A DNA stretch of 64,000 nucleotides from Nocardia colli (GCF_008704205.1 NZ_VXLC01000040.1:1-64000), one strand, 5' to 3'. Shown: positions 1 through 8,486, counted from the stretch's first letter. Notes: generated by a model from the letters alone, not told the origin. Translations and numbers: made by a program.

Positions 1-48
1 GCACCATCGCCCGGATCTTGTCCGCTTGATCGGTGAGGCAACTTATCC

Positions 49-78
49 AGCTTAGCTCAGCCGTTCCCCCAGAACCAA
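49..78 (-). promoter_or_regulatory. Putative second rRNA-type promoter, reading left
   Basis: On the minus strand TTGGTT (73-78) and TAAGCT (49-54) are separated by 18 bp, followed by GGATAAGTTGCC, which resembles the start region of mycobacterial rrn P1 transcripts. No gene lies between here and the window edge. In related genomes murA is followed by the 16S-23S-5S operon, so this is inferred to be the inner promoter of that operon. The -35 match is weaker than in the promoter at 211-239. Confidence 0.5.
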
Positions 79-147
79 ATCCAGGGTCTCGATCGAACCA
101 GTGTGAGCGTCAGGCGCTCCTCGTACTACCTCGTGTCCCTGGCCGTC

Positions 148-167
148 GCTGAGCGTTTCCACTCAGC
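148..167. repeat. Short inverted repeat between the two left-reading promoters
   Basis: GCTGAG (148-153) and CTCAGC (162-167) are perfect inverted arms around an 8-nt loop. In a transcript from the outer promoter this would form a small hairpin in the leader. Its role is unknown; it may simply be leader structure. Confidence 0.35.
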
Positions 168-210
168 TCCTCGGCACCGGGTCGGTGTCCGTGTCGCTCT
201 GACTCGAACT

Positions 211-239
211 AAGTTACGTGTCTGCGTGCACCATGTCAA
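211..239 (-). promoter_or_regulatory. Strong housekeeping promoter reading left (probable rrn upstream promoter)
   Basis: On the minus strand a perfect TTGACA (234-239) is followed after exactly 17 bp by TAACTT (211-216), close to the best consensus for the primary actinobacterial sigma factor. It lies about 80 bp beyond the stop of murA and points away from it, out of the window. Position after murA and the tandem arrangement match rRNA operon promoters in mycobacteria and relatives; the rRNA genes themselves are not in the window. Confidence 0.75.
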
Positions 240-290
240 ATCCCCTGATCAGAGGGGGTGACGCGGAGCATCTCCGGTGCGGGCAGGGCT

Positions 291-318
291 GGGCCGGAAG
301 CGTTTTCGGCGCCGGCCC
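291..318 (-). terminator. Possible murA terminator hairpin
   Basis: GGGCCGG (291-297) pairs with CCGGCCC (312-318), directly abutting the murA stop codon, with a 14-nt loop. There is no clear U tract after it on the minus strand, so it would be a tail-less actinobacterial type, or only structure separating murA from the rRNA promoters. Confidence 0.4.
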
Positions 319-1578
319 TCACTCCGCGGCGCCGACTCGCTTCACTTCGCCACCCAACGCCTGGAGCTGCTCGACGAAGTTCGGGTAGCCGCGGTCGATG
401 TGGAAGACGTCGTGCACCTCCGTGGTTCCGTCGGCAACCAAACCGGCGAGTACCAATCCAGCGCCGGCCCGAATATCGGACGACCACACCGGCGCACTCG
501 ACAACCGGGGAATACCGCGCACCACAGCGTGATGACCGTCGGTCCGCGCGTCGGCGCCGAGCCGGATCATCTCTTCCACGAACCGGAACCGCGCCTCGAA
601 GACATTCTCGGTGATCATCGACGTGCCGTCGGCGATCGCGGCGAGCCCGATCGCCATCGGCTGCAGGTCGGTCGGGAAGCCGGGGAACGGCAATGTGGAG
701 AAGTTGACCGCGCGCGGACGCTCGGCCTGCACGACCCGGAAACCGTCCTGCTCGAAGGAGATACGCGCGCCTGCCGAGCGCAGCTTGTCCAGCACCAAGG
801 ACAGGTGCTTGGGATTGACCCCGGTCACCCGGACGTCACCCATGGTCATCGCCGCGGCGATGCCCCAGGTCGCGGCGACGATACGGTCGCCGATCACGCG
901 ATGGGTCGTCGGCGACAGGCGCTTGACGCCCTGCACGGTCAGTACCGAGGTGCCCGCGCCGGTGACCCGGGCGCCCATCTGCACCAGCATGTTGCACAGA
1001 TCGACGATGTCGGGTTCGCGCGCGGCGTTGTCGATGACGGTCTCGCCCTCGGCGAGCACGGCGGCCATCAGGATGTTCTCGGTCGCCCCCACCGAAGGGA
1101 AGTCGAGCCGAATCTTGGCGCCCTGGAGCTCATCGGCCCGCGCGACCACGCACCCGTGCTCGATCTCGCTGGTCGCGCCGAGCAACCGCAGGCCGGCCTG
1201 GTGCATATCCAGTGGCCGGGAACCGATCGCGTCCCCGCCGGGTAGCGCCACGACCGCGCGCTTGCAGCGCGCCATCAGCGGACCGAGCACACAGACCGAC
1301 GCGCGGAACTGCGTCACCGCGGGGAAGTCCGCGTGATACTTCGGTTCGGCCGGGGTGTCGATGGTGACCACCCCCGCGTCGATCGCGACGTCGCAGCCGA
1401 GACCGCGCAGCACGTCACCCATCAGCGGCACGTCGAGAATGTCCGGGCAGTTCGTGATCGTGGTGGTGCCCTCGGCCAGCAAGGCAGCGGCCATCAGCTT
1501 GAGGACGCTGTTCTTGGCGCCCCCCACCGCGACTTCACCGACGAGTCGATTCCCGCCGGTAACCAAAAACCGTTCCAT
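319..1578 (-). CDS. murA: UDP-N-acetylglucosamine 1-carboxyvinyltransferase MurA
   Basis: Cytoplasmic enzyme that transfers enolpyruvate from PEP to UDP-GlcNAc, the first committed step of peptidoglycan synthesis. The protein is 419 aa, normal for MurA, with the N-terminal GGAKNS motif (catalytic Lys22) and the flexible loop PGGDAIGSRP. In that loop residue 116 is Asp where most bacteria have the fosfomycin-target Cys; the same replacement is known in mycobacteria and confers intrinsic fosfomycin resistance. The ATG is preceded by GGAGAGGCGGC as ribosome binding site. The gene is monocistronic: a repeat-bearing intergenic region separates it from the upstream adenosyltransferase and rRNA-type promoters follow it, as in related genomes. 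Confidence 0.97.
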   Translation of the reverse strand: MERFLVTGGNRLVGEVAVGGAKNSVLKLMAAALLAEGTTTITNCPDILDVPLMGDVLRGLGCDVAIDAGVVTIDTPAEPKYHADFPAVTQFRASVCVLGPLMARCKRAVVALPGGDAIGSRPLDMHQAGLRLLGATSEIEHGCVVARADELQGAKIRLDFPSVGATENILMAAVLAEGETVIDNAAREPDIVDLCNMLVQMGARVTGAGTSVLTVQGVKRLSPTTHRVIGDRIVAATWGIAAAMTMGDVRVTGVNPKHLSLVLDKLRSAGARISFEQDGFRVVQAERPRAVNFSTLPFPGFPTDLQPMAIGLAAIADGTSMITENVFEARFRFVEEMIRLGADARTDGHHAVVRGIPRLSSAPVWSSDIRAGAGLVLAGLVADGTTEVHDVFHIDRGYPNFVEQLQALGGEVKRVGAAE

Positions 1579-1591
1579 GCCGCCTCTCCGC

Positions 1592-1684
1592 GTATTCGGC
1601 GCACTGTTGGGTGCAAGGATAGTTGCGGCACTGTTCCGCCACTCCGGGTATTCAGCGCACCGGTGGGTGCCACGGTAGTTCGGG
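1592..1684. repeat. Direct repeat (2 x 37 bp) in the murA upstream region
   Basis: Two copies of a 37-nt unit, 1592-1628 and 1648-1684, are 29/37 identical and offset by 56 bp. Each contains a small inverted repeat GCAC-N6-GTGC (1601-1614 and 1657-1670). The first copy holds, on the minus strand, TATCCT (1616-1621), a plausible -10 for murA about 37 bp before its start. The pair could be two operator half-regions or a duplicated promoter. Nothing else is visible in this 147-bp gap. Confidence 0.5.
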
Positions 1685-1725
1685 TTGCGGGCCGGCGGAC
1701 GTGTGTCCTCGTACCTCGAGCATTA

Positions 1726-2307
1726 TCAGGTGCTCGACCTGGTTCCGCCGGGCTTCCACAGGATATCGCCGCCCGGATTGGCCACGCGGCTCAGGATGAA
1801 GAGCAGATCCGAGAGCCGATTGAGGTACTTGGCCGGCAAAACGTTCGTGTCGTCCGGGTGTGTCTCGACCGCCGCCCAGGCCGACCGTTCCGCGCGCCGC
1901 GCCACCGTGCGCGCCGTGTGCAGCAGCGCGGCCAGCGGTGTCCCGCCGGGCAGGATGAACGAATTCAGTGCCGGCAGTTCGGCATTGAACTCATCGCACC
2001 AGCCTTCGAGCCGATCGATGTAGGGCTGGGTGATGCGCAGCGGCGGATATTTCGGCTCCGCGACAACCGGGGTAGACAGATCGGCGCCGGCGTCGAACAG
2101 ATCGTTCTGTATTTGCAGCAGTACCTCGCGCAACTGCTCCGCGGGCTGCCCGAGCGCGATCGCCACCCCGATCGCGGCGTTCGTCTCATCGCAATCGGCG
2201 TACGCGACCAGGCGCGGATCGGTCTTCGCCACCCGCGAGAAATCGCTGAGACCGGTGGTCCCGTCGTCGCCGGTGCGCGTGTAGATCCGCGTCAGATGAA
2301 CACTCAC
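1726..2307 (-). CDS. pduO: PduO-type cob(I)alamin adenosyltransferase
   Basis: Transfers the 5-deoxyadenosyl group of ATP to cob(I)alamin to make coenzyme B12. 193 aa, the usual size for the PduO/MMAB family, beginning with the ATP-binding signature TRTGDDGTTGLSDFSR and containing the conserved helix with RTVARRAER and the C-terminal LNRLSDLLFILSR. The gene lies between the DUF2550 gene and murA, its usual place in mycobacterial-type genomes. Adenosylcobalamin users include the isobutyryl-CoA mutase at 45054-48269 in this same window; the link is inferred. ATG start chosen as the longest frame; 46 bp follow the upstream DUF2550 stop. Confidence 0.94.
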   Translation of the reverse strand: MSVHLTRIYTRTGDDGTTGLSDFSRVAKTDPRLVAYADCDETNAAIGVAIALGQPAEQLREVLLQIQNDLFDAGADLSTPVVAEPKYPPLRITQPYIDRLEGWCDEFNAELPALNSFILPGGTPLAALLHTARTVARRAERSAWAAVETHPDDTNVLPAKYLNRLSDLLFILSRVANPGGDILWKPGGTRSST

Positions 2308-2353
2308 AGGCCCAACCCTAACCGCTGCCGATGCAACAACTGATTCCGCGAGC

Positions 2354-2770
2354 TCAGCGCATCCTGCGCGTGCGGTCCGAGGGGCGCGATTCCACCCAGG
2401 ACAAGAATGCGGTCCGCGACGCTCGATCCAGGGCCAGCTCGAAGCTGCCGTCTCGATCGGAGACCGCGATCACCGCGATGTCGTCACTCATGATGTCGAA
2501 TTCGTCGCCGACCGGTCCGCGCCGGTCACCGATCTCGATGCCTTGCCGGCGAATTGTGCAGTCGGGTCCGAGTTTCAGACTGGTCAACTTGAAAAAGACC
2601 ATTCGGTCCTCGTCGTAGCGGATCAATCCGTGTCGCCAACCCTGACCACCGCGCGCGGGCAGCACCCGCAACAGGGCGGCAGTTCCGCCGCGCCGCAACA
2701 TGATCAGGCGATAGGTCGACGCGAGGGCCAAGAACACGAGCGTGAGCACCAGAATGATCAGGAGAACCAT
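2354..2770 (-). CDS. DUF2550 family membrane-anchored protein
   Basis: 138-aa protein with one N-terminal transmembrane helix (about residues 2-22, LLIILVLTLVFLALASTY), a basic stretch (RLIMLRRGG), then a compact soluble domain rich in beta structure and ending in a very basic tail (RPSDRTRRMR). This fits the DUF2550 family, which sits directly after atpC in mycobacteria and relatives. Function is unknown. The strong terminator at 3024-3061 separates it from the ATP synthase operon, so it is not simply the last operon gene. A TTG four codons upstream (2782) is an alternative start; neither has a clear ribosome binding site. Confidence 0.85.
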   Translation of the reverse strand: MVLLIILVLTLVFLALASTYRLIMLRRGGTAALLRVLPARGGQGWRHGLIRYDEDRMVFFKLTSLKLGPDCTIRRQGIEIGDRRGPVGDEFDIMSDDIAVIAVSDRDGSFELALDRASRTAFLSWVESRPSDRTRRMR

Positions 2771-2891
2771 CCCGGTCTGCAATGCAGTTCGTCCCTTCGC
2801 TCTGTCGCCGTGGCGTCGACGCTCTATTCAATTGGCGGTCCCCGCAAGCCCTCCAACTGCGCGTACACACGCAGCAGGTATAGGACTCCGG

Positions 2892-2917
2892 CCCCCAGAT
2901 CCGATACCTGGGGCCAT
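2892..2917. repeat. Inverted repeat in the 315-bp gap between DUF2550 and atpC
   Basis: GGCCCCCAG (2892-2900) and CTGGGGCC (2910-2917) form an imperfect inverted repeat with one extra C, loop ATCCGATAC. The rest of the gap (2771-3085) holds the atp terminator, and just left of it a 13-nt motif TAAGACGACYGTC repeated twice (about 2997-3030). A promoter for the DUF2550 gene is expected here but no convincing -35/-10 pair is visible. Confidence 0.4.
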
Positions 2918-3023
2918 CGCCTCCGGACCCGTAGAGCGCACCGCCGTGCGGTCATTCAACCACGACACCGAGTTTACAAACTGGGGGGCCGTGTATTAAG
3001 ACGACCGTCAGTGCTTTTAAGAC

Positions 3024-3061
3024 GACTGTCGGCGGCGAAGATCCCTTCGCCGCCGACAGTC
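3024..3061 (-). terminator. ATP synthase operon terminator
   Basis: A perfect 17-bp stem, 3024-3040 pairing with 3045-3061, with a 4-nt loop, lies 24 bp after the atpC stop. On the minus strand it is followed by GTCTTAAAAG. This is by far the strongest hairpin near the operon end and should end atpI/B-C transcripts. Confidence 0.85.
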
Positions 3062-3085
3062 TCGTGCTCGGTATCCGGTTGTCTC

Positions 3086-3463
3086 TTACGCGTTCGCGGC
3101 CTGCTCGGCAGCGCGGACCTGGGCCTGCGCCGCCAGCTGGTCCTCTTCGCTGGCCGCCGAGTCGGCCAGCACGCGCCGGGCCGCCTCGACATCCACCTCG
3201 TCGGCGAATTCCGCCGACTCGGCGAGAATCCGGACCGTGGTCGCGGTCACCGAGAAGAAGCCGCCGTGCACCGCCGCGACGATGCGCTCGCCCTCGGTGG
3301 AGACGATGGCCACGGTGCCGCCCTCGACCAGCTGGCCGAGCAGCGGCTCGTGTCCCGGCATGATGCCGATCTGACCCTCGGTGGTCTGCGCGGCCACGAA
3401 CGTTGCCTGGCCGGACCAGAGCAGCCGTTCGACGGCGACGAGATCAACTGACATTTCCGACAT
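3086..3463 (-). CDS. atpC: ATP synthase F1 epsilon subunit
   Basis: Central-stalk subunit coupling proton flow to F1 and restraining ATP hydrolysis. 125 aa, short like mycobacterial epsilon (about 121 aa). The N-terminal beta-sandwich is clear (LVAVERLLWSGQATFVAA, then GIMPGHEPLLGQL) and the C-terminal helical part is abbreviated and Ala/Glu-rich. Last gene of the operon: it starts 6 bp after the atpD stop, so translation is probably coupled, and the 17-bp stem terminator follows. A second ATG three codons in is an alternative start. Confidence 0.97.
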   Translation of the reverse strand: MSEMSVDLVAVERLLWSGQATFVAAQTTEGQIGIMPGHEPLLGQLVEGGTVAIVSTEGERIVAAVHGGFFSVTATTVRILAESAEFADEVDVEAARRVLADSAASEEDQLAAQAQVRAAEQAANA

Positions 3464-3469
3464 CGGGGA

Positions 3470-4918
3470 CTACTTTCCGGCGATCTTCTTCGCGGCCGCC
3501 TCGACATCGTCGAGGCCACCGCAGCTGTTGAACGCCTGCTCCGGGAAGTGGTCGAACTCGCCCTTGCAGACCCGGTCGAAGTCGTCGATGGTCTGCTCCA
3601 GCGGAACCACCGAACCGACCTGGCCGGTGAACTTCTCGGCCACGATGAAGTTCTGGCCGAGGAACTTCTCCAGGCGACGGGCGCGGCCGACGAGGACCTT
3701 GTCCTCTTCGGAGAGCTCGTCCATGCCGAGGATGGCGATGATGTCCTGCAGTTCCTTGTACTTCTGCAGGATCCGCTTCACCTCGTTGGCCACGGCGAAG
3801 TGCCGGTCGCCGACGATCGAGGCCTCCAGGATGCGGGAGGTCGAGGTCAGCGGGTCGACGGCCGGGTAGATGCCCTTCTGCGAGATCGGGCGGGAAAGCT
3901 CGGTCGTCGCATCGAGGTGGGCGAAGGTGGTGGCCGGCGCCGGGTCGGTGTAGTCGTCGGCGGGCACGTAGATCGCCTGCAGCGAGGTGATCGACCGGCC
4001 ACGGGTCGAGGTGATGCGCTCCTGGAGCTCACCCATCTCGTCCGCGAGGGTCGGCTGGTAACCGACGGCCGACGGCATGCGGCCGAGCAGGGTCGACACC
4101 TCGGAACCGGCCTGGGTGAACCGGAAGATGTTGTCGATGAAGAGCAGCACGTCCTGGTGCTGCACGTCGCGGAAGTACTCGGCCATGGTCAGGGCCGAGA
4201 GGGCGACGCGCATACGGGTGCCCGGCGGCTCGTCCATCTGGCCGAAGACCAGGGCGGTGTCCGGGAGGACGCCCATCTCTTCCATTTCCAGGCGGAGGTC
4301 GGTGCCCTCACGGGTGCGCTCGCCGACGCCGGCGAACACGGAGGTACCGGAGAACTCCCGCGCGATACGGGTGATCATCTCCTGGATGAGCACGGTCTTG
4401 CCGACACCGGCGCCACCGAACAGGCCGATCTTGCCACCCTTCACGTACGGGGTGAGCAGGTCGATGACCTTGATGCCCGTCTCCAGGATCTCGGTCTTAC
4501 CCTCGAGCTGGTCGAATGACGGGGGCTTGCGGTGGATGCCCCACTGCTCGCCGTCGCGGCCGAGGCCCGGGCTGTCCAGGCAATCGCCGAGGGCGTTGAA
4601 CACGTGGCCCTTGACCACGTCGCCGACCGGCACCGAAATCGGCTTGCCGGTGTCGCTGACGGGGGCGCTACGGACCAGGCCGTCGGTGGGCTGCATGGAG
4701 ATGCAACGCACGATGCCGTCGCCGAGGTGCTGGGCAACCTCGAGGGTCAGCGTCTTGGCCACCGAGGTCAGGGTGATCTCGGCGTGCAAGGCGTTGAACA
4801 GATCGGGAATCGAGCCCCGGGGGAACTCGACGTCGACGACGGGGCCGATGACTCGGACGACGCGACCTGAGTCTGCGCCGGTCCGACTCGTGTTGTCTTG
4901 CGTGACTGCTGCGGTCAT
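3470..4918 (-). CDS. atpD: ATP synthase F1 beta subunit
   Basis: Catalytic subunit of the F1 head. 482 aa; the P-loop GGAGVGKT is at residues 168-175, followed by the catalytic-glutamate region GVGERTREG and the DELSEED-type lever region seen as DELSEEDK. N-terminal beta-barrel, nucleotide-binding domain and C-terminal helical domain are all full length. It sits between atpG (16 bp upstream) and atpC (6 bp downstream) in the canonical operon order. Highly conserved; assignment is certain. Confidence 0.99.
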   Translation of the reverse strand: MTAAVTQDNTSRTGADSGRVVRVIGPVVDVEFPRGSIPDLFNALHAEITLTSVAKTLTLEVAQHLGDGIVRCISMQPTDGLVRSAPVSDTGKPISVPVGDVVKGHVFNALGDCLDSPGLGRDGEQWGIHRKPPSFDQLEGKTEILETGIKVIDLLTPYVKGGKIGLFGGAGVGKTVLIQEMITRIAREFSGTSVFAGVGERTREGTDLRLEMEEMGVLPDTALVFGQMDEPPGTRMRVALSALTMAEYFRDVQHQDVLLFIDNIFRFTQAGSEVSTLLGRMPSAVGYQPTLADEMGELQERITSTRGRSITSLQAIYVPADDYTDPAPATTFAHLDATTELSRPISQKGIYPAVDPLTSTSRILEASIVGDRHFAVANEVKRILQKYKELQDIIAILGMDELSEEDKVLVGRARRLEKFLGQNFIVAEKFTGQVGSVVPLEQTIDDFDRVCKGEFDHFPEQAFNSCGGLDDVEAAAKKIAGK

Positions 4919-4934
4919 TTTTCTCTTCCTGCGC

Positions 4935-5906
4935 TTAGTCGCGGTCCGAGCTCGAAGCCAGCGCGTTTACGCCGCCGACAATTTCGCTGATTTCCTGCGT
5001 GATCTGGGCCTGCCGCACCGAGTTCGCCTGCCGGGAAAGATCCGTGGCAAGGTCGTTGGCGTTATCGGTGGCTGCCTTCATTGCGGTGCGCCGAGCCGCG
5101 GACTCGGATGCCGCTGCCTCGAGCAACGATGAGTAGATACGCGTGTTGATGTACTTCGGCAGCAGGGCCGCCAGCAGCACATCGGCGTCAGGCTCGAACT
5201 CGTACTGCGCGTGCACATCCGCCGTCGGCGAATCGGACACGAAGTCCTCACCCATGTCGAAGTTCTCGTCGACGTAACTGACCTGGATCGGCGCCAGCCG
5301 GCGCACCTCCGGGGTCTGGGTCAGCATCGACACGAACCGCGTGTACACGATGTGCAGCTCGTCCACGCCCGCGATGTCGCCGGTGCCGTTCGGCGCGGGA
5401 ACCACGCCCTCGGAACCGGCCATGAACGCCTCGACCAGGTGGTTGCAGGCGGCCGACGCATCGGTGTACTTCGGCTGCTGCGAGAACCCGGTCCACGAGG
5501 CGACAGGGGTGCGGTTGCGGAAGGTGTAGTACGTGAGGCCCTTGTTGCCCATCACGTAGATCACCGGCTCTTTGCCCTCGCCACGCAGTGTGTGCATCAA
5601 CTCTTCGGCGCGCTTGAGCACGTTGGAGTTGTAGCCACCGGCCATGCCGCTGTCACTGGTGATCACCAGCACCGCCGCCCGGCGCGGCTCGGCGCGCTCG
5701 GTCAGCAGTGGGTGGGTCAGGTTCTTCGACGCGTTCGCCAGTTCACCGAGGACCTTGGTGATCTCCTCGGCATACGGCTTGGCGGCCGCAACCCTGGCCT
5801 GCGCCTTGGAGATTCGCGAGGTCGCGATCAGCTCCTGGGCCTTGGTGATCTTCTTGATCGAATTCACACCACGAATGCGGGAGCGCAATTCACGCAAACT
5901 TGCCAT
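4935..5906 (-). CDS. atpG: ATP synthase F1 gamma subunit
   Basis: Rotor shaft of F1. 323 aa, longer than the E. coli protein (287). N-terminal helix MASLRELRSRIRGVNSIKKI and C-terminal helix (ARRTAMKAATDNANDL) are the conserved coiled-coil parts. Residues about 164-182 (GSEGVVPAPNGTGDIAGVD) form an inserted loop at the place where mycobacterial gamma carries its characteristic 12-14 residue loop implicated in low ATPase activity. Located between atpA and atpD. Confidence 0.98.
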   Translation of the reverse strand: MASLRELRSRIRGVNSIKKITKAQELIATSRISKAQARVAAAKPYAEEITKVLGELANASKNLTHPLLTERAEPRRAAVLVITSDSGMAGGYNSNVLKRAEELMHTLRGEGKEPVIYVMGNKGLTYYTFRNRTPVASWTGFSQQPKYTDASAACNHLVEAFMAGSEGVVPAPNGTGDIAGVDELHIVYTRFVSMLTQTPEVRRLAPIQVSYVDENFDMGEDFVSDSPTADVHAQYEFEPDADVLLAALLPKYINTRIYSSLLEAAASESAARRTAMKAATDNANDLATDLSRQANSVRQAQITQEISEIVGGVNALASSSDRD

Positions 5907-5972
5907 CAGCGGTTCACACTCCCTTCATTCGCATCGTCTTTACGAAAAACTCGCATCAGTCCCGGACCTGGG

Positions 5973-7610
5973 TCACTTCTCGACGTGCTTGCGGGTGACC
6001 GAGAGCGTCTCGACCTCTTCGTGCTCGAGATCGCCCGCCTCGGCCTCGTTCACCACACGGCTGCCGTCGGAGGCGAGGAAGCCCTGCTTGAACTTGTCGG
6101 TCTCCGACTTGATCTGGTCGGCGGCCTCGTCCTTGAGCACCTTGCCACCCTCGATCGACTTGAAGGCGTCGGCCGCGGCGCGGTGCAGGTGCTCGAGCAG
6201 TTCGCTGTTGAACCGACGGATGTCGGCAACCGGAACCGAGTCGAAGCGACCGTCGTCGACCAGGAAGATCGAGACGATCTGATCCTCGACGGCGACCGGG
6301 GAGTACTGGTCCTGCTTGAGCAGCTCGACCCAGCGGGCGCCACGCTCGAGCTGCGCCAGCGACGCGGCATCGAGGTCGGAGGCGAACGCGGAGAACGCTT
6401 CCAGCTCGCGGAACTGCGCCATTTCCAGACGCAGCGAGCCGGCCACCTTCTTCATGCCCTTGGTCTGGGCCGCGCCACCGACGCGGGAGACCGAGGTACC
6501 GACGTTGATCGCCGGGCGGACGCCCTTGTTGAACAGGTCGGACTCGAGGAAGACCTGGCCGTCGGTGATGGAGATGACGTTGGTCGGGATGAACGCCGAG
6601 ATGTCGTTGGCCTTGGTCTCGATGATCGGCAGGCCGGTCATCGAGCCGGCGCCCAGCTCGTCGGACAGCTTCGCGCAACGCTCCAGCAGACGGGAGTGCA
6701 GGTAGAAGACGTCACCCGGGTACGCCTCGCGGCCCGGCGGGCGACGCAGCAGCAGCGAGATGGCGCGGTACGCCTCGGCCTGCTTGGTCAGGTCGTCGAA
6801 CACGATGAGGACGTGCTTGCCCTGGTACATCCAGTGCTGGCCGATGGCCGAACCGGTGTACGGCGCAAGCCATTTGAAGCCGGCGGAGTCCGACGCGGGG
6901 GCGGCGACGATGGTGGTGTACTCCAGCGCGCCCCTGGCCTCCAGCGCGGACTTGACGCCCGCGATGGTGGAACCCTTCTGGCCGACGGCGACGTAGATGC
7001 AGCGCACCTGCTTGGCCGGGTCACCGGAATCCCAGTTCGCCTTCTGCGCGAGGATCGCGTCGATGCAGACCGCGGTCTTGCCGGTCTTGCGGTCGCCGAT
7101 GATCAGCTGACGCTGGCCACGGCCGATCGCGGTCAGGGCGTCGATGGCGGTGATGCCGGTGGCCAGCGGCTCCTCGACCGGCTGACGCTCCAGCACCGAG
7201 GCGGCCTGCAGCTCGAGCACGCGCTGCTCTTCGGACTCGATCTCGCCCAGGCCGTCGATCGGCTGGCCGAGCGGGTCGACCACGCGGCCGAGGAACTTGT
7301 CGCCGACCGGAACCGAGAGCACGTCGCCGGTCCGGCGGACCTGCTGGCCCTCTTCGAGGTCGGCGTACTCGCCGAGGATGACCGCACCGATCGAGCGGTC
7401 TTCGAGGTTCAGCGCCACGCCGAGCACGCCACCCGGGAACTCCAGCAGCTCATTGGCCATTGCCGAAGGCAGGCCGCTGACATGCGCGATGCCGTCGGCC
7501 GTGTCGGTGACAACACCGACTTCTTCGATGGAGGTCTCGGGGGTGTAGCTCTGCGTGTAGCTCTCGATCGCGCTACGGATCTCGTCGGAGGAGATCGTCA
7601 GCTCCGCCAT
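5973..7610 (-). CDS. atpA: ATP synthase F1 alpha subunit
   Basis: Non-catalytic nucleotide-binding subunit of the F1 hexamer. 545 aa; P-loop GDRKTGKT at residues 172-179 (Lys in place of the common Gln). The C-terminus runs about 35 residues beyond E. coli alpha (ending in SVTRKHVEK), corresponding to the mycobacterial alpha C-terminal extension reported to suppress ATP hydrolysis. It lies 47 bp after atpH and 66 bp before atpG. Confidence 0.99.
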   Translation of the reverse strand: MAELTISSDEIRSAIESYTQSYTPETSIEEVGVVTDTADGIAHVSGLPSAMANELLEFPGGVLGVALNLEDRSIGAVILGEYADLEEGQQVRRTGDVLSVPVGDKFLGRVVDPLGQPIDGLGEIESEEQRVLELQAASVLERQPVEEPLATGITAIDALTAIGRGQRQLIIGDRKTGKTAVCIDAILAQKANWDSGDPAKQVRCIYVAVGQKGSTIAGVKSALEARGALEYTTIVAAPASDSAGFKWLAPYTGSAIGQHWMYQGKHVLIVFDDLTKQAEAYRAISLLLRRPPGREAYPGDVFYLHSRLLERCAKLSDELGAGSMTGLPIIETKANDISAFIPTNVISITDGQVFLESDLFNKGVRPAINVGTSVSRVGGAAQTKGMKKVAGSLRLEMAQFRELEAFSAFASDLDAASLAQLERGARWVELLKQDQYSPVAVEDQIVSIFLVDDGRFDSVPVADIRRFNSELLEHLHRAAADAFKSIEGGKVLKDEAADQIKSETDKFKQGFLASDGSRVVNEAEAGDLEHEEVETLSVTRKHVEK

Positions 7611-7657
7611 GTTCTTCCTGCTCTCGCTGTGTCGAATGTCGGGGGGAAGTGGGGACG

Positions 7658-8467
7658 TCAGGTCAGGGACCGACGCAGCCGTTCGAGCCGGCCGATGGCG
7701 CTGCCGTCGATCACGTCGTCGCCGACGTGTACGACCAGCCCGCTCAGCAGACTCGGGTCGACCTGTACGTGCACCTGGATCGGCTTGCCGTAGATGCGAT
7801 TCAGCGAGGCGGCGAGCCGCTCGCGCTGCTGCGCAGACAGTTCGATCGCCGCACGCACGTGCGCCACGATCTGGTCGCGACGGGCCGCGGCCAGGTCGGA
7901 CAGTTCGTCGAATGCCACCCCGACTGCCGTCTTCTGCCTGGTCACCACCTGCTCAGCCAGGGTTAGGGTGATGGATTCGGTCTTGCCGGTGAGCAGGCGA
8001 TCGATCAGTTCCCGCTTGGCCTCGGCCGGCTTGGTCCGGTCGGCGAGGGCCTGCTCGAGGTCGGGGTTGTCGCTGATGATCCGGCCGAGCCGGAACAGCT
8101 CGTCCTCGACCGCGTCGAGCCGGCCGCTGTCGGCCGCCGACTCCAGCAACGCCTCTTGCCCGAGCAACACCAGGGTGTCGACCAGGTCGGCGGTCCGGGA
8201 CCAGTCCTGGGCCACGGCGGTGGTCAGCACGGCCTGAGTGGCCGGGCTGACCTTGCCGCCGAAGACCCGTTCGCTGAGCTCGGCCCGGACCGAACCGGGC
8301 ACCGACACGTCCGCGAGCGCAACACGCAGCGAACGCTGGTCGTCCAGCACGGCGACAACGGCGAACAATTCGGAACCCGTTGTGGCCGCGACACTGTCGC
8401 TTCCGGTCAGAGCGGCCCTGAGCGCCTCCCGAGACCGGGCGCAGGCCTCGCGGCTCGCTGCGTACAT
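7658..8467 (-). CDS. atpH: ATP synthase delta subunit
   Basis: Peripheral-stalk subunit connecting b to the F1 head. About 269 aa, the long actinobacterial form. Unlike Mycobacterium, where b and delta are one fused protein, it is a separate gene without a membrane segment. The conserved C-terminal OSCP region is visible (NPDLEQALADRTKPAEAKR; then LSAQQRERLAASLNRIYGK; ending VVHVGDDVIDGSAIGRLERL). ATG at 8467 is preferred because GAGAAG lies just before it; a GTG at 8476 is the alternative. Confidence 0.95.
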   Translation of the reverse strand: MYAASREACARSREALRAALTGSDSVAATTGSELFAVVAVLDDQRSLRVALADVSVPGSVRAELSERVFGGKVSPATQAVLTTAVAQDWSRTADLVDTLVLLGQEALLESAADSGRLDAVEDELFRLGRIISDNPDLEQALADRTKPAEAKRELIDRLLTGKTESITLTLAEQVVTRQKTAVGVAFDELSDLAAARRDQIVAHVRAAIELSAQQRERLAASLNRIYGKPIQVHVQVDPSLLSGLVVHVGDDVIDGSAIGRLERLRRSLT

Positions 8468-8486
8468 GCTTCTCACTTTCGCGTCG

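Noticed and set aside
1..240. 5-prime part of the 16S rRNA gene inside the window
   Set aside because: No 16S-like sequence is visible; only promoter and leader-like sequence can be supported.
5211..7793. Very long open frame (860 codons) on the plus strand opposite atpG/atpA
   Set aside because: It lies antisense to two certain ATP synthase genes; its composition (Arg/Gly/Asp/Val-rich, no domains) is that of a GC-rich shadow frame.
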